Shown here piece after piece: positions 50,070-63,208 of a stretch of 64,000 nt of DNA. Both the position numbers and the translations under genes were made by a program. The notes under the pieces were generated by a model. It was not told the DNA's origin, ran no database searches, and saw only the letters and a list, made by a program, of their open reading frames with translations. The DNA comes from Pseudomonas alkylphenolica (GTDB taxonomy: Bacteria; Pseudomonadota; Gammaproteobacteria; Pseudomonadales; Pseudomonadaceae). Location: positions 186,001 to 250,000 of the forward strand of contig NZ_QJRG01000047.1 in assembly GCF_004025535.1 (NCBI RefSeq). The letters are read 5' to 3'. The stretch's first letter is position 1. Every line of letters begins with the position of its first letter.

Positions 50070-50179
50070 TCCTCTCTGTACATCCTCGGGCGCTCGACAG
50101 TCGCAACGTGCAGCCGCACCCCGGCATGCGCCGCTGTCGAGCCCTGACTTCACGTACAGACTCTGGCAGGAACCCTCCC

Positions 50180-53100
50180 ATGACGGACGCCTTCGAACTC
50201 CCGGCTACGCTGGTCCAGGCACTGGTGCAACGTGCTGCGCACTCCCCGGATCGGGTGGCCTTGCGCTTTCTGGCCGATGATCCGCTTGACGAGGCCGTGC
50301 TGACCTACCAGGACCTGGATACCCGTGCTCGCGCCATCGCTGCAGCGTTGCAGGCGCGCACGCAAGTCGGTGACCGCGCCATCCTGTTGTTTCAGAGCGG
50401 CCCGGATTATGTGGCAGCGTTTTTTGCCTGTTTGTACGCCGGCGTCATTGCCGTGCCGGCCTATCCGCCGGAGTCGTCGCGTCGCCACCATCAGCAGCGC
50501 TTGCTGTCGATCATCGACGACGCCGAACCACGGTTGTTGCTGACCACCGGTGCCCTGCGTGCCAGCTTGCAGGCGCTGGAGGTGCTGGCCGAAGACGGGG
50601 CACCCGCGTTGCTGGCGGTCGATGAGCTGGAGGCATCATTGGCCGCAACCTGGCAGATGCCGACGTTGCAGGCAGACGACATCGCATTCCTGCAGTACAC
50701 CTCAGGCTCCACGGCCTTGCCCAAAGGCGTGCAGGTCAGCCACGACAATCTGGTGGCCAACGAGGTGTTGATCCGCCATGGCTTCGGTATCGACCTGAAC
50801 CCGGACGACGTGATCGTCAGCTGGTTGCCGCTGTACCACGACATGGGCCTGATCGGCGGCTTGCTGCAACCGATCTTCAGCGGCGTACCGTGCGTGTTGA
50901 TGGCGCCGGCCTATTTCCTCGCCCGTCCGCAGCGCTGGCTGCAGGCGATCAGCGATCACGGCGGGACCATCAGCGGCGGTCCGGACTTTGCCTACCGGCT
51001 GTGCAGCGAGCGGGTCAGCAGCGCAGCGCTGGCCACCCTCGACCTGAGCCGCTGGCGCGTGGCCTACTCCGGCTCCGAGCCCATCCGCCAGGACAGCCTG
51101 CGCGCCTTTGCCGAAAAATTTTCCGGCTGCGGGTTCAGTGCCGAGAGTTTTTTCGCCAGTTACGGTCTGGCCGAAGCGACCCTGTTTGTCAGCGGCAGCA
51201 GCCGTGGCCAGGGCATTGGCGCCCTGACCCTGGATGCCGCTGCGCTGGCGCGCAACAGCGCCGAGCCCGGTGAAGATTCGGTGCAAATGAGTTGTGGCCG
51301 CAGCCAGCCAGGGCACGCCGTGCAGATCGTCGAGCCGCAGCAACTGACGGTGCTGGCCGACAATCAGGTCGGTGAAATATGGGCCTGTGGTCCGAGCATT
51401 GCCAAGGGCTACTGGCGCAATCCTCAAGCCAGTGCGCAGACCTTTGTCGAGCTTGGCGGGCAGACCTGGCTGCGCACCGGTGATCTGGGTTTTCTGCGTG
51501 ACGGAGAGTTGTTCGTCACTGGCCGCCTCAAGGACCTGCTGATTGTGCGTGGCCACAACCTGTACCCGCAGGATCTGGAAAAGACCCTGGAGCGCGAAGT
51601 CGATGCCTTGCGCAAGGGCCGGGTGGCGGTCTTCGCTGTTGACGATCACGGCGAAGAGGGCATTGGCGTCGCCGTGGAAATCAGCCGCGCGGTGCAGAAA
51701 AACATCCCGGCGCCACAGCTGATCAAGACCGTGCGCCAGGTGATCGCCGAGGCCTGTCAGCAAGCGCCTGCGGTGGTGCTGTTGCTCAATCCCGGCGGGT
51801 TGCCGAAGACTTCCAGTGGCAAACTGCAGCGCTCCGCCTGTCGCTCGCGCATGCGTGACGGCACGCTGGATTGTTACGCGCGCTTCCCGGATGAGCAGGT
51901 TACCCACGGTGTGGAGCCAGCGCTTCAAGACGAGGTATTACACCCCCAGATTACGCGCCTGTGGTGTGAGCTATTGGAGCTTGAGCAGGTTGCTGACGAC
52001 GACCATTTTTTCCTGCTGGGGGGCAACTCCATTGCCGCTACCCAGCTCGCTGCGCGCCTGAGCGATGCGCTGAACCTGCACGTGAGTATGCAGGTGCTGT
52101 TCGAGGCGCCCCTGCTGGCTGACTTCTGTGCTGCCGTGGCCGCATTGCAGCAACAGGGCGGTGCCAGCCGCAGTGCAATCGTGCGCCTGAGCCGTACCCA
52201 GGCCATGCCGCAGTCGTTGGCGCAGAATCGTTTGTGGTTGCTCTGGCAACTGGAGCCGTACAGTGCTGCGTACAACATTCCCGGCGCGCTGCGCCTGCGC
52301 GGTGAACTGGACAAGGACGCTCTGCATTCCAGCTTCCAGGCCCTGATCGAGCGCCATGAATCACTGCGCACTGTGTTTACCGAGGTCGAAAGCCAGGCGT
52401 TGCAGCAGGTGTTGCCTTCATTGCTGCTCGATGTCCAGCACCTTGACCTGAGCGCAGCTGATGCTGAAGAGGTACAGGCGCAGCGTGAAGCCGAAGCCCG
52501 GCAACCCTTCGATTTGCGCAGCGGCCCGTTGCTGCGGGTGACGCTGGTACGGCTTGCCGATGAAGAGCACCAGCTCTGGGTGACGGTGCATCACATCATC
52601 GCCGACGGCTGGTCGATGAACATTCTGATCGATGAGTTTTCACGCCTCTACGCCGGCCATTGCCAAGGGCTGCAGGTCGATCTGCCGGCCCTGGCACTGG
52701 ACTACTGCGACTATGGCGATTGGCAGCGGCAGTGGCTGGCCGAGGGCGAAGCGGCGCGACAACTGGCTTACTGGAAAGCCCGTCTGGAGGATGAGCAGCC
52801 TGTCCTCGACCTGGCCACTGACCACCCGCGCTCCAGCCTGCGCCGCAAGTCGGCCGCGCGCTTCAATCTGCGCGTGCCGGCTGCATTGGGCGATGCCCTG
52901 CGCCGCACCGCCCACCAGCACGACAGCACCTTGTTCATGCTGTTGCTGGCCGGTTTCCAGAGCCTGTTGCATCGCTACACGGGGCAAAGCGATATCCGTG
53001 TCGGCGTGCCCGCTGCCAACCGCCCGCGCCTGGAGGCGCAGGGTGTGGTGGGCTTTTTCATCAACACCCAAGTGCTGCGCGCCCAGCTGCATGCGCGCCT

Positions 53101-56100
53101 GCCGTTTGCCGATTTGCTGGTACAGGTAAGGCAGGCCACTCTGGAGGCTCAGGCGAATCAGGACCTGCCGTTCGAGCAGTTGCTTGCCGCGTTGCCGCAG
53201 GCGCGTGAGCACGGCTTGTTCCAGGTCATGTTCAACCATCAGCAACGCGATCTGAGTGCCTTGCGCCGCCTGCCCGGGCTGCTTGCCGAAGAGTTGCCGT
53301 GGCACAGCCGCGAGGCCAAGTTCGACCTGCAGCTGCACAGTGAAGAGGATCATCAAGGGCGCCTTAGCCTGTCGTTCGACTACGCCAGCGAGCTGTTCGA
53401 CGCCAGCAGTATCGAGCGCATGGCGGCGCAGTTGCTCAGTGTGCTGGAGCAGGTCTGTGCCGCACCGGCACTGGCCCTGGGTGACCTGCAATTGCTGGAC
53501 GCCAAGAGCCACGAGCAACTGCTGCAGTGGGGGCAGGCGCCAGCCGCCGAGGCGCAACGCTGGGTGGTCGAACAGCTCAACGAACAGGCGCGGACAACCC
53601 CGCTGCGCACGGCGCTGGTATGGGACGGTGGCAGCTTCGATTATGCCACCCTGCACCAACACGCCAACCGCCTGGCCCATTACCTGCGCGACAAGGGGGT
53701 GGGGCCGGATGTGTGTGTGGCGATTGCTGCAGAGCGTTCGCCGCAGTTGTTGATCGGTGTGTTGGCAATTCTCAAGGCCGGGGGTGCCTACGTACCGCTG
53801 GATGTCGATTACCCGGCCGAGCGCCTGGCCTACATGCTGTCGGACTGTGGTGCGAGCCTGCTGCTCAGTCACAGCGATGTCGTGGAGCGCCTGCCACAGG
53901 TAAACGGCGTCAGCGTCATTGCCATGGACCGGCTCAAACTCGAGCGCTGGCCGTGCCAGCCGCCGGGCCTGCACCTGCACGGCGACAATCTGGCCTACGT
54001 GATTTACACCTCCGGTTCCACCGGGCAACCGAAAGGTGTGGGCAACACGCATGCCGCACTGGCCGAGCGCCTGCAGTGGATGCAGTCACGTTATGCCCTG
54101 GATGAGCACGATGTGCTGATGCAAAAGGCGCCGATCAGTTTCGATGTGTCGGTGTGGGAGTGCTTCTGGCCGTTGGTTACGGGCAGTCGCCTGGTACTTG
54201 CCGGCCCGGGTGAGCACCGTGACCCGCAACGTATCGCCGCCCTGGTCCGTGAACACGGGGTGACCACCTTGCACTTTGTACCGGCGTTGTTGCAGGTGTT
54301 CATTCAGGAGCCGCTGGCGGCGGGTTGCAGCAGCCTGCGTCGTTTGTTCTCCGGTGGCGAGGCGTTGTCTGCGGCGTTGCGGGACCGGGTGCTGCAGGTG
54401 TTGCCGCAGGTGGCGCTGCACAACCGTTACGGTCCGACTGAAACGGCGATCAACGTCACCCATTGGCAGTGCAGTGAGGCGGACGGCTCGCGCTCGCCGA
54501 TCGGTAGGCCGCTGGCCAACGTGGTGTGCCAGGTACTGGATGACGAGCTGAACTTTTGTGCGCCGGGTGTTCCCGGTGAACTGTACCTGGGCGGGGCGGG
54601 CCTCGCGCGGGGTTACCTGGGGCGCCCGGGGCTGACTGCCGAGCGTTTCGTACCGCACCCGCAAGGGGTTGGCCAGCGCTTTTATCGCAGCGGCGACCGC
54701 GCGCGCTGGGCCGCCTCGATCCAGGCGCTGGAGTTTCTCGGGCGTGTTGACCAGCAAGTGAAAGTACGCGGTTTTCGTGTCGAGCCTGAAGAGGTCGAGG
54801 CTTGCCTGTTGGCTCAAGCGGGAGTCCGGCAGGCGGTGGTGTTGATTCGTCAGACGCCCACCGGGGCGCAGTTGGTGGGGTATTACAGTGGCGTTGAAAA
54901 CAACACCGGCTTGCTCGCTGTGTTGACCGAACAGCTCCCGCCCTACATGGTACCCGCTCTGTTGATGCAGGTTGCGCAGATGCCGCTGGGCCCGAGCGGC
55001 AAGGTCGACCGCAAGGCGCTGCCCGAGCCGGTGTGGACCAGCGCTGAACATGTCGAACCGCAAACCGCGCTGCAGCGGAAGATCGCGGCGATCTGGCGCG
55101 AAGTCCTGGGGTTGCAACGGGTGGGCTTGCAGGACGACTTTTTCGCGCTGGGTGGGCACTCGCTGCTGGCCACCCAGATCATTGCCCGCACGCGGCAAGC
55201 CTGCGATGTCGAGCTGGCGCTGCGGGTGATATTCGACGCCAGCGACCTGGGCAGCTTTACCGCTGAAATCGAACGTATCCAACTCAGCGGTGCGCAAAAC
55301 CTGCAAGGCACGATTGCCCGCGTTGACCGGCGCCAGGCCGTACCGTTGTCGTACTCGCAGCAGCGCATGTGGTTCCTCTGGCACATGGAGCCGGACAGCC
55401 CCGCCTACAACGTTGGCGGCATGGCGCGCTTGAGTGGGGTGCTGGATATCAGCCGTTTCGAACAGGCCCTGCAGGCGCTGATCGTACGCCATGAAACCTT
55501 GCGCACCACCTTCCCCAGTATCGACGGTGTGCCGTACCAGTGCGTACACAGCGACAGCACCGTGCATATGCGCTGGCTGGATTTTTCTGCCGACGATGCG
55601 GCTCAATGCGAGCAGCGTCTGCAAGCGCTCGCCGATGAACAGGCTCATGAACCGTTCGACCTTGAGCGCGGTCCGTTGCTGCGTGCGTGCCTGGTCAAGG
55701 CCGGCGAGCAGGAGCACTACTTTGTCCTGACCCTGCACCATATCGTCACCGAAGGCTGGGCCATGGACATCTTCGCTCGCGAGCTGGGCGAACTCTACGA
55801 AGCCTTTATCGATGAGCGCGAGTCGCCGCTGCCGGCGTTGCCGGTGCAATACCTCGACTACAGCGTGTGGCAGCGTCAGTGGCTGGAAGGCGGCGAAGGC
55901 CAGCGTCAACTGGACTACTGGAAAGCCCGGCTGGGGGGCGAGCACCCGGTGCTCGAACTGCCCACCGATCGCCCGCGGCCTGCACTGCAAAGCCACCGTG
56001 GCGAGCTCTACCGGTTCGACCTCAACCCGGCGCTGGCGGCGCAGGTGCGCGCCTTCAATGCCCGGCACGGCCTGACCCTGTTCATGACCATGACCGCAAC

Positions 56101-59100
56101 CCTGGCCGTGCTGCTCTATCGCTACAGCGGCCAGCACGACCTGCGCATCGGTGCGCCGGTTGCCAACCGCATCCGTCCGGAAAGCGAAGGGCTGATCGGT
56201 GCCTTCCTCAACACCCAGGTGCTGCGTTGTCAGCTCGATGGGCAGATGCGCGTCGGTGAACTGATCGACCAGGTGCGCCAGCGCGTGATCGAAGGCCAGT
56301 CCCACCAGGACCTGCCGTTCGATCAACTGGTCGAAGCCCTGCAGCCGCCGCGCAGCACGGCCTACAACCCGTTGTTCCAGGTGATGTGCAACGTACAGCG
56401 CTGGGAGTTCCAGCAGCGTCGGCAACTGGCGGGCATGCAGGTGGACTACCTGGTCAACGATGCCCGGGCGACCAAGTTCGACCTCAACCTGGAAGTCACC
56501 GACCTGGACCGGCGCCTGGGTTGCTGCCTGACCTACAGCTGCGACCTGTTCGACGAGCCGCGCATCGCGCAAATGGCCGCGCACTGGCAGAACCTGCTGG
56601 CGGCCATGATCGACAACCCCGAGCAGCGGCTGTGTGAGCTGCCGATGCTGACCGGCGACGAACAGCAGCAACTGCGCAACAGCCTTGAAGGTGATGGTCA
56701 GGCGGACCTGAGCCAGACCATCGAAGGGTTGTTCAGCGCCCAGGCGGCGCGACAGCCGCAGGCACTGGCCTTGACCTTCGACGGCGAGCACCTGAGCTAT
56801 GCCGAGCTGGAGGCCCGTGCCAACCAGTTGGCACGGGTGCTACGCCAGCGTGGTGTCGGCCCGCAGGTGCGCGTGGGCCTGGCGCTGCAGCGCTCGCTGG
56901 ACATGGTGGTTGCCCTGCTGGCGATTCTCAAGGCAGGTGGTGCTTATGTGCCACTGGATCCGGAGTACCCGCTGGAGCGCTTGCACTACATGATCGAAGA
57001 CAGCGGCATCAGCCTGTTGCTCGCCCAGCACAGCCTGTTCGAGGCGCTTGGTGAACTTCCAGCCCAGGTTGCCCGCTGGTGCCTGGAAAGCGATGGCCCA
57101 GCATTGGCCGAGGTCAGCCGCGAGGCGCTGCCAGTGTTGAGCGAGGCAGGCCACCAGGCCTATGTGATCTACACCTCGGGCTCCACCGGAAAGCCCAAGG
57201 GTGTGGTGGTCAGCCGCGGTGAAATCGCCATGCACTGCCAGGCCGTCATCGAACGGTTCGGCATGCGCAGCGATGACTGCGAGCTGCACTTCTATTCGAT
57301 TAATTTCGACGCCGCGACCGAGCGTCTGCTGACGCCGCTGTTGTGCGGTGCGCGGGTGGTGTTGCGGGCCCAGGGTCAGTGGGATGCCGAGGCGATCTGC
57401 ACGCTGATTCGCGAACAGAACGTGTCGATCCTTGGCTTTACCCCAAGCTACGGCAGCCAGTTGGCCCAATGGCTGGCGAGCCGCAACGAAAGCTTGCCGG
57501 TGCGCCTGTGCATTACCGGTGGCGAAGCGCTGACCGGCGAGCACCTGCAGCGCATTCGCCAGGCGTTTGCGCCCCGGCAGTTTTTCAATGCCTACGGGCC
57601 GACCGAAACCGTGGTCATGCCGCTGGCGTGCCTGGCGCCCGAGCAGTGGGACGTTGGCACTGGCAGTGTACCGATTGGCAGGGTGGTCGGCGCGCGCGTG
57701 GCGTACATCCTCGATGCCGATCTGGCGCTGTTGCCGCGCGGCGGCGTCGGTGAGTTGTACGTCGGTGGCGCGGGGCTGGCCCAGGGTTACCACGGGCGTC
57801 CGGGGCTCAGCGCCGAACGCTTTGTTGCCGACCCGTTCAGTGCTGAGGGCGGGCGCCTGTACCGCACCGGTGACCTGGTGCGTCAGCGTGCCGACGGGCT
57901 GGTCGAATACGTTGGCCGTATTGACCATCAGGTGAAGATTCGCGGTTTCCGGATCGAGCTCGGCGAGATCGAAGCCCGCCTGCTGGAGCATCCGGCGGTG
58001 CGCGAGGCGGTGGTGCTGGCCGTGGACATGCCCGGTGGCAAGCAGCTGGCGGCCTACCTGGTGTGCGCGCAAGCCCAGGCCGGTGCTGCCGAGCAAGCGG
58101 CGTTGCGCGATACGTTGAAAGCGCACTTGCGCCTGCACCTTCCGGACTACATGGTACCGACGCACCTGGTGCTGCTTGAGCTGATGCCCCTGACCGGCAA
58201 CGGCAAGCTTGACCGTCATGCCTTGCCGGCACCCGATCCGGTGCAGGGGCATGAGCAGTATGAGGCACCGCGCTGCGCACTGGAGCAGCAGTTGGCTGAC
58301 CTGTGGCGAGATGTGCTGAATGTGTCGCGGGTCGGCCTGCAGGACAACTTCTTTGAACTGGGTGGTGACTCGATCCTGTCGATCCAGCTGGTCAGCCGTG
58401 CCCGTCAGGCCGGGCTGCATTTCACCCCGCGTGACCTGTTCCAGCACCAGACCATCCAGACCTTGGCCAGCGTGGTTAGCCGCAGCGCCGACAGCCAGGT
58501 TGATCAAGGTCCGTTGCACGGTGCCGCTGCGCTGACACCGATCCAGCACTGGTTCTTCGACAGTGAAGTGCCGCAGCCGCAGCACTGGAACCAGGCGGTA
58601 TTGCTGGCACCTGCGCAGCGTCTGAATGCAGCTACCCTGGAGCAGGCCCTGCAGCAACTGGTGGTGCACCACGATGCCTTGCGTTTGCGCTTCAGTACTC
58701 AGGCAGGCCAATGGCAGGGCGAGTATGTGCAGGGAGACGAGCGCGAACTGCTCTGGCAGGCATCGGTTGCCCGCTTTGCCGACTGCCAGCCCCTGTACAG
58801 CGATGTGCAGCGCAGCCTCGATCTGCGCAACGGCCCGTTGTTGCGGGCGCTGCTGGTTGACGACAGCGAAGGGCAACAACGCCTGCTGCTGGCGATCCAC
58901 CACCTGGTGGTCGACGGTGTCTCCTGGCGGGTACTGCTTGAAGACCTGCAGGCGCTGTATCGAGGACAGGCGCTGGGCGCCAAAACCCGCGCCGCGAGTG
59001 ATTGGGCCGCCCGCCTGCAGGCCTACGCCGGCAGTGACTCGCTGCGTGATGAACAGCACTGGTGGCAGCGTCAGTTGGCTGAGGCCCATCGCGAACTGCC

Positions 59101-62100
59101 GTGTGATCACCCGCAGGGCGCGAACCTGCACAAACAGGCGCACACCTTGAGCGTACGTCTGGATGCGCAACAGACCCGACAATTGCTCAAGGACGCCTCC
59201 GCGGCCTATCACACGCAAGTCAACGACCTGCTGCTGACCGCGCTGGCGCGGGTGCTGTGCCGCTGGAGCGGCGACAGCGCAGTGCTGGTGCAACTGGAAG
59301 GCCACGGCCGCGAAAACCTGTTCGACGAGATGGACCTGACCCGCAGTGTCGGCTGGTTCACCAGTGCCTATCCGCTATGCCTGCGCCCCTCGGCGGACCA
59401 CGGTGAGGCCGGGCAGGGAGCATCGATCAAGGCCATCAAGGAACAGTTGCGTCAGGTGCCGCACAAAGGGCTGGGGTACGGGGTGCTGCGCTACCTTGCT
59501 GAGGCGCCGGTGCGTGAAGCCATGGCAGCGTTGCCGCAGGCGCGGATCACCTTCAACTACCTGGGCCAGTTCGACCAGCAGTTCCAGGACGATGCCCTGT
59601 TCCAGCCGGTGGATGAGCCCGCTGGCCTGGCCCATGACCTGGAGGCGCCACTGCCGAACTGGCTGAGTGTCGACGGGCAGGTGTATGGCGGTGAACTGCA
59701 GTTGCGCTGGACCTTCAGCCGTGAACGTTTTGACCTGCGTACCATTGAGCAACTGGCCCAGGCGTACCAGGCTGAACTGCTGGGCCTGCTCGAGCATTGC
59801 CTGCGCCCCGGCAGCGGCAGCTTCACGCCGTCGGACTTCCCGTTGGCGCAACTGAGCCAGGCGCAGATCGACACCTTGCCAGTGCCGGCGGCCGAGATCG
59901 AGGACGTTTACCCGCTAACGCCCATGCAGGAAGGGTTACTGCTGCATACCTTGCTCGAGCCTGGCACCGGCATCTACTACATGCAGGACCGTTACCGGAT
60001 CAACAGCGCCCTGGACCCGCAGCGCTTCGCCCAGGCCTGGCAGTTGGTGATCGCGCGCCACGAGGCGCTGCGCGCATCGTTCAGCTGGAACGCAGGCGAA
60101 GCCATGCTGCAGATCATTCATAAGCCGGGTACTACGCCGCTCGATTTCCAGGACTGGTCCGACCTTGCTGAAGACGCGCAGGAAGCCCGTCTGCAGGCCT
60201 TGCATAAAGAGGAACGTGAAGCCGGTTTCGATCTGCTACAGCAGGCACCGTTTCACCTGCGCCTGATTCGCGTGGGGGCGGAGCGTTACTGGTTCATGAT
60301 GAGCAACCATCACATCCTCATCGACGCCTGGTGCCGGTCGTTGCTGATGAATGATTTCTTCGAGCTGTACATGGCCCTGGGCGACGGCCGAGAGGCGCGG
60401 CTGCCGGTGCCGCCGCGCTACCGCGACTACATCGGCTGGTTGCAGCACCAGGACCTGGACGCCGCGCGTCAGTGGTGGCGCGATAACCTGCAGGGCTTTG
60501 AGCGCAGTACACCGGTGCCGAGTGACCGGCCGTTGCTGCGAGATCATGCTGCACAGAACGCCGGGATGATCGTCGGCGACTGCTACACCCGACTTGCGGT
60601 GAGTGAAGGTGCCCGCTTGCGTGAACTGGCCCAGGCCCACCAGTTGACCGTCAACACCTTCGCCCAGGCGGCCTGGGCCCTGGTGTTGAGCCGCTATAGC
60701 GGCGAGCGCGATGTGCTGTTCGGCGTGACCGTGGCCGGCCGTCCGGTGAGCATGCCGCAGATGCAGCGTACGGTCGGGCTGTTCATCAACAGCATCGCCT
60801 TGCGGGTGAAACTGCCGGCAGCCGGGGAGCGCTGCAGTGTCCGCCAGTGGCTCAAAGGCCTGTTCGAACGCAACATGGAGTTGCGTGAGTACGAGTACCT
60901 GCCACTGGTGGGCATTCAGGCGTGCAGCGAACTGCCCAAGGGACAGCCGCTGTTCGACAGCCTGTTCGTGTTCGAGAACGCCCCGGTGGACGTGTCGGTG
61001 CTGGACCGCGCGCAAACCCTGAACGCCAGCTCCGACTCGGGGCGTACCCACACCAACTTCCCGCTGACGGCGGTCTGCTACCCGGGCGATGACCTCGGGC
61101 TGCACCTGTCATTCGACCAGCGCTATTTCGACGCGCCTACCGTCGAGCGACTGCTGGCCGAATTCAAACGTCTGTTACTGGCGCTGGCCGATGGCTTTCA
61201 GGGCGACATGAGCGAGCTGCCCTTGCTGGGTGAGCAGGAGCGCCGCTTCCTGCTGGAGGACTGCAACCTTAGTGAACGCGATTACCCGCTGGAGCAGAGT
61301 TATCTGCAGTTGTTCGAAGCGCGCGTCGCTGCCCACCCGCAACGCATTGTCGCGCGCTGTCTCGAACAGTCGCTCAGCTATACAGCACTGAATCAACAGG
61401 CCAACCGCCTGGGCCATGCGTTGATCGCTGCGGGTGTGGCGGTGGACCAACCGGTGGCCCTGCTGGCCGAACGCGAGCTGTCGTTACTCGGCATGATCGT
61501 CGGCAGTTTCAAGGCCGGAGCGGGTTACCTGCCGCTTGATCCGGGCCTCCCGACTGCGCGCCTGCAGCGTATTGTCGAGCTCAGTCGTACGCCGGTGCTG
61601 GTGTGCAGCCAGGCATGCGCCGAGCAGGCGCGCGCACTGCTCGATGAGCTGGCCTGTGCAGGTAGGCCCAAGCTGCTGGTCTGGGAGCAGGTTCAGCAGG
61701 CCGGGCTGGCAGATTGCAACCCGGAGATCTACAGTGCCCCCGACAACCTTGCCTACGTGATCTATACCTCCGGCTCTACCGGCCTGCCGAAGGGGGTAAT
61801 GGTCGAGCAGCGCGGCATGCTCAACAACCAGTTGAGCAAGGTGCCGTACCTGCAGCTCGATGAGCACGACGTTATTGCCCAGACCGCTTCGCAGAGCTTC
61901 GATATTTCGGTGTGGCAGTTCCTCGCCGCGCCGCTGTTCGGGGCGCAGGTGGCCATCGTGCCCAACGCCATCGCCCACGACCCGCAGGGCCTGCTGGAGC
62001 ACGTTCAAGCCTGCGGCATCACCGTGCTGGAAAGCGTGCCGTCGCTGATCCAGGGCATGCTTGCCAACGAACACCAGCAACTGGACGGTCTGCGCTGGAT

Positions 62101-63142
62101 GCTGCCTACCGGTGAGGCGATGCCGCCTGAACTGGCGTCGCAGTGGTTGCAGCGTTATCCACAGGTCGGCCTGGTGAATGCCTATGGCCCGGCGGAGTGT
62201 TCCGACGACGTGGCGTTCTTCCGCGTCGATTCTGCCTCGACCCGTGGCAGCTACCTGCCGATCGGCACGCCGACCGACAATAACCGCCTGTACTTGCTGG
62301 GCGACGACCTGACGCTGGTTCCGCTCGGCGCCATTGGCGAGCTGTGCGTGGCCGGCACTGGCGTCGGGCGCGGCTATGTCGGCGATCCGCTGCGCACGGC
62401 ACAGGCGTTCATTGCCCATCCTTTCGGTGCGCCGGGTGAGCGCCTGTACCGCACGGGGGATCTGGCACGGCGACGTGCCGATGGTGTGCTCGAATATGTG
62501 GGCCGTATCGATCATCAGGTGAAGATCCGTGGCTACCGCATCGAGTTGGGCGAAATCGAATCGCGCCTGCATGAGCAGGGTGAGGTGCGCGATGCTGCCG
62601 TCGGCGTTCAGGAGGGCGCCAATGGCAAGCACCTGGTGGGCTACCTGGTGGCCCGCGATACTGCGGCAGACACCGCGCCATTGCTCGAGCTGATCAAGCA
62701 ACGCCTGCGTGCGCAACTGCCGGAGTACATGGTGCCGTTGCACTGGGCCTGGCTCCAGCAGCTGCCACTCAATGCCAATGGCAAGCTCGACCGCAAGGCC
62801 CTGCCGCGCATCGACTTCGCCGCTGCGCAGCGCCAGGACTACCTCGCACCGCGCAGCGAACTGGAGCAGACCCTGGCCGCTATCTGGGCCGAGGTGCTCA
62901 AGGTTGGACAGGTGGGGGTGCACGACAACTTCTTCGAGTTGGGCGGGCACTCGTTGCTGGCCACCCAGATTGCCTCGCGGGTGCAGAAGGCGCTGCAACT
63001 GAACGTGCCGTTGCGGGCCATGTTCGAGTGCAGCACCGTCGAGGCGCTGGCGAGCTATGTGGAGGGCCTCAAGGCCAGTGAGCTGAGCGATGACAAGGTC
63101 GACCGGCTCAGTGACCTGATGGCCGAGCTCGAAGCGTTGTAG
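50180..63142 (+). CDS. pvdL: Pyoverdine chromophore nonribosomal peptide synthetase PvdL
   Basis: The 4320-residue synthetase begins [15 protein letters not shown]. Domain order: acyl-AMP ligase (~1-590) with its carrier (Ser ~617); C-A-T with [11 protein letters not shown] ~1275 and carrier GGHSLL ~1657; C-A-T with [11 protein letters not shown] ~2330 and carrier GGDSIL ~2728; epimerase ([10 protein letters not shown] ~2907, NYLGQFD); C-A-T with NHHILIDAW ~3376, [11 protein letters not shown] ~3861 and carrier ~4255. No thioesterase ends it. The third A domain reads DIWELTADD, a 2,4-diaminobutyrate code; the first reads DVWHFGRIN, close to Glu codes as I recall. This fits acyl-Glu-D-Tyr-Dab chromophore assembly. 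The second module's code I could not assign. Confidence 0.96.
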   Translation: MTDAFELPATLVQALVQRAAHSPDRVALRFLADDPLDEAVLTYQDLDTRARAIAAALQARTQVGDRAILLFQSGPDYVAAFFACLYAGVIAVPAYPPESSRRHHQQRLLSIIDDAEPRLLLTTGALRASLQALEVLAEDGAPALLAVDELEASLAATWQMPTLQADDIAFLQYTSGSTALPKGVQVSHDNLVANEVLIRHGFGIDLNPDDVIVSWLPLYHDMGLIGGLLQPIFSGVPCVLMAPAYFLARPQRWLQAISDHGGTISGGPDFAYRLCSERVSSAALATLDLSRWRVAYSGSEPIRQDSLRAFAEKFSGCGFSAESFFASYGLAEATLFVSGSSRGQGIGALTLDAAALARNSAEPGEDSVQMSCGRSQPGHAVQIVEPQQLTVLADNQVGEIWACGPSIAKGYWRNPQASAQTFVELGGQTWLRTGDLGFLRDGELFVTGRLKDLLIVRGHNLYPQDLEKTLEREVDALRKGRVAVFAVDDHGEEGIGVAVEISRAVQKNIPAPQLIKTVRQVIAEACQQAPAVVLLLNPGGLPKTSSGKLQRSACRSRMRDGTLDCYARFPDEQVTHGVEPALQDEVLHPQITRLWCELLELEQVADDDHFFLLGGNSIAATQLAARLSDALNLHVSMQVLFEAPLLADFCAAVAALQQQGGASRSAIVRLSRTQAMPQSLAQNRLWLLWQLEPYSAAYNIPGALRLRGELDKDALHSSFQALIERHESLRTVFTEVESQALQQVLPSLLLDVQHLDLSAADAEEVQAQREAEARQPFDLRSGPLLRVTLVRLADEEHQLWVTVHHIIADGWSMNILIDEFSRLYAGHCQGLQVDLPALALDYCDYGDWQRQWLAEGEAARQLAYWKARLEDEQPVLDLATDHPRSSLRRKSAARFNLRVPAALGDALRRTAHQHDSTLFMLLLAGFQSLLHRYTGQSDIRVGVPAANRPRLEAQGVVGFFINTQVLRAQLHARLPFADLLVQVRQATLEAQANQDLPFEQLLAALPQAREHGLFQVMFNHQQRDLSALRRLPGLLAEELPWHSREAKFDLQLHSEEDHQGRLSLSFDYASELFDASSIERMAAQLLSVLEQVCAAPALALGDLQLLDAKSHEQLLQWGQAPAAEAQRWVVEQLNEQARTTPLRTALVWDGGSFDYATLHQHANRLAHYLRDKGVGPDVCVAIAAERSPQLLIGVLAILKAGGAYVPLDVDYPAERLAYMLSDCGASLLLSHSDVVERLPQVNGVSVIAMDRLKLERWPCQPPGLHLHGDNLAYVIYTSGSTGQPKGVGNTHAALAERLQWMQSRYALDEHDVLMQKAPISFDVSVWECFWPLVTGSRLVLAGPGEHRDPQRIAALVREHGVTTLHFVPALLQVFIQEPLAAGCSSLRRLFSGGEALSAALRDRVLQVLPQVALHNRYGPTETAINVTHWQCSEADGSRSPIGRPLANVVCQVLDDELNFCAPGVPGELYLGGAGLARGYLGRPGLTAERFVPHPQGVGQRFYRSGDRARWAASIQALEFLGRVDQQVKVRGFRVEPEEVEACLLAQAGVRQAVVLIRQTPTGAQLVGYYSGVENNTGLLAVLTEQLPPYMVPALLMQVAQMPLGPSGKVDRKALPEPVWTSAEHVEPQTALQRKIAAIWREVLGLQRVGLQDDFFALGGHSLLATQIIARTRQACDVELALRVIFDASDLGSFTAEIERIQLSGAQNLQGTIARVDRRQAVPLSYSQQRMWFLWHMEPDSPAYNVGGMARLSGVLDISRFEQALQALIVRHETLRTTFPSIDGVPYQCVHSDSTVHMRWLDFSADDAAQCEQRLQALADEQAHEPFDLERGPLLRACLVKAGEQEHYFVLTLHHIVTEGWAMDIFARELGELYEAFIDERESPLPALPVQYLDYSVWQRQWLEGGEGQRQLDYWKARLGGEHPVLELPTDRPRPALQSHRGELYRFDLNPALAAQVRAFNARHGLTLFMTMTATLAVLLYRYSGQHDLRIGAPVANRIRPESEGLIGAFLNTQVLRCQLDGQMRVGELIDQVRQRVIEGQSHQDLPFDQLVEALQPPRSTAYNPLFQVMCNVQRWEFQQRRQLAGMQVDYLVNDARATKFDLNLEVTDLDRRLGCCLTYSCDLFDEPRIAQMAAHWQNLLAAMIDNPEQRLCELPMLTGDEQQQLRNSLEGDGQADLSQTIEGLFSAQAARQPQALALTFDGEHLSYAELEARANQLARVLRQRGVGPQVRVGLALQRSLDMVVALLAILKAGGAYVPLDPEYPLERLHYMIEDSGISLLLAQHSLFEALGELPAQVARWCLESDGPALAEVSREALPVLSEAGHQAYVIYTSGSTGKPKGVVVSRGEIAMHCQAVIERFGMRSDDCELHFYSINFDAATERLLTPLLCGARVVLRAQGQWDAEAICTLIREQNVSILGFTPSYGSQLAQWLASRNESLPVRLCITGGEALTGEHLQRIRQAFAPRQFFNAYGPTETVVMPLACLAPEQWDVGTGSVPIGRVVGARVAYILDADLALLPRGGVGELYVGGAGLAQGYHGRPGLSAERFVADPFSAEGGRLYRTGDLVRQRADGLVEYVGRIDHQVKIRGFRIELGEIEARLLEHPAVREAVVLAVDMPGGKQLAAYLVCAQAQAGAAEQAALRDTLKAHLRLHLPDYMVPTHLVLLELMPLTGNGKLDRHALPAPDPVQGHEQYEAPRCALEQQLADLWRDVLNVSRVGLQDNFFELGGDSILSIQLVSRARQAGLHFTPRDLFQHQTIQTLASVVSRSADSQVDQGPLHGAAALTPIQHWFFDSEVPQPQHWNQAVLLAPAQRLNAATLEQALQQLVVHHDALRLRFSTQAGQWQGEYVQGDERELLWQASVARFADCQPLYSDVQRSLDLRNGPLLRALLVDDSEGQQRLLLAIHHLVVDGVSWRVLLEDLQALYRGQALGAKTRAASDWAARLQAYAGSDSLRDEQHWWQRQLAEAHRELPCDHPQGANLHKQAHTLSVRLDAQQTRQLLKDASAAYHTQVNDLLLTALARVLCRWSGDSAVLVQLEGHGRENLFDEMDLTRSVGWFTSAYPLCLRPSADHGEAGQGASIKAIKEQLRQVPHKGLGYGVLRYLAEAPVREAMAALPQARITFNYLGQFDQQFQDDALFQPVDEPAGLAHDLEAPLPNWLSVDGQVYGGELQLRWTFSRERFDLRTIEQLAQAYQAELLGLLEHCLRPGSGSFTPSDFPLAQLSQAQIDTLPVPAAEIEDVYPLTPMQEGLLLHTLLEPGTGIYYMQDRYRINSALDPQRFAQAWQLVIARHEALRASFSWNAGEAMLQIIHKPGTTPLDFQDWSDLAEDAQEARLQALHKEEREAGFDLLQQAPFHLRLIRVGAERYWFMMSNHHILIDAWCRSLLMNDFFELYMALGDGREARLPVPPRYRDYIGWLQHQDLDAARQWWRDNLQGFERSTPVPSDRPLLRDHAAQNAGMIVGDCYTRLAVSEGARLRELAQAHQLTVNTFAQAAWALVLSRYSGERDVLFGVTVAGRPVSMPQMQRTVGLFINSIALRVKLPAAGERCSVRQWLKGLFERNMELREYEYLPLVGIQACSELPKGQPLFDSLFVFENAPVDVSVLDRAQTLNASSDSGRTHTNFPLTAVCYPGDDLGLHLSFDQRYFDAPTVERLLAEFKRLLLALADGFQGDMSELPLLGEQERRFLLEDCNLSERDYPLEQSYLQLFEARVAAHPQRIVARCLEQSLSYTALNQQANRLGHALIAAGVAVDQPVALLAERELSLLGMIVGSFKAGAGYLPLDPGLPTARLQRIVELSRTPVLVCSQACAEQARALLDELACAGRPKLLVWEQVQQAGLADCNPEIYSAPDNLAYVIYTSGSTGLPKGVMVEQRGMLNNQLSKVPYLQLDEHDVIAQTASQSFDISVWQFLAAPLFGAQVAIVPNAIAHDPQGLLEHVQACGITVLESVPSLIQGMLANEHQQLDGLRWMLPTGEAMPPELASQWLQRYPQVGLVNAYGPAECSDDVAFFRVDSASTRGSYLPIGTPTDNNRLYLLGDDLTLVPLGAIGELCVAGTGVGRGYVGDPLRTAQAFIAHPFGAPGERLYRTGDLARRRADGVLEYVGRIDHQVKIRGYRIELGEIESRLHEQGEVRDAAVGVQEGANGKHLVGYLVARDTAADTAPLLELIKQRLRAQLPEYMVPLHWAWLQQLPLNANGKLDRKALPRIDFAAAQRQDYLAPRSELEQTLAAIWAEVLKVGQVGVHDNFFELGGHSLLATQIASRVQKALQLNVPLRAMFECSTVEALASYVEGLKASELSDDKVDRLSDLMAELEAL

Positions 63143-63156
63143 CGGTCAGGCGGGTG

Positions 63157-63179
63157 CCGTGCTGCTGCCAGCAGCACGG
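63157..63179. terminator. Hairpin between pvdL and dsbG
   Basis: ccgtgctgct/agcagcacgg with a 3-base loop forms a strong stem 14 bases after pvdL and 29 bases beyond the dsbG stop, between two convergent genes. No T tract follows, so it may be a bidirectional weak terminator. Confidence 0.55.
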
Positions 63180-63208
63180 TGTCCTGGATCAGGCGCGGTG
63201 TAACTGCT

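Larger units (their letters stand above)
49852..50179. promoter_or_regulatory. Divergent pvdS/pvdL control region
   Basis: No gene is seen here. It holds the Fur box at 49919-49937 for pvdS and a PvdS-type box at 50046-50069 for pvdL, with AGGA eight bases before the pvdL ATG at 50180. Confidence 0.8.

Noticed and set aside
54086..59305. Two frames of 901 and 821 residues on the minus strand
   Set aside because: They are shadows of pvdL without ribosome sites or recognisable domains.
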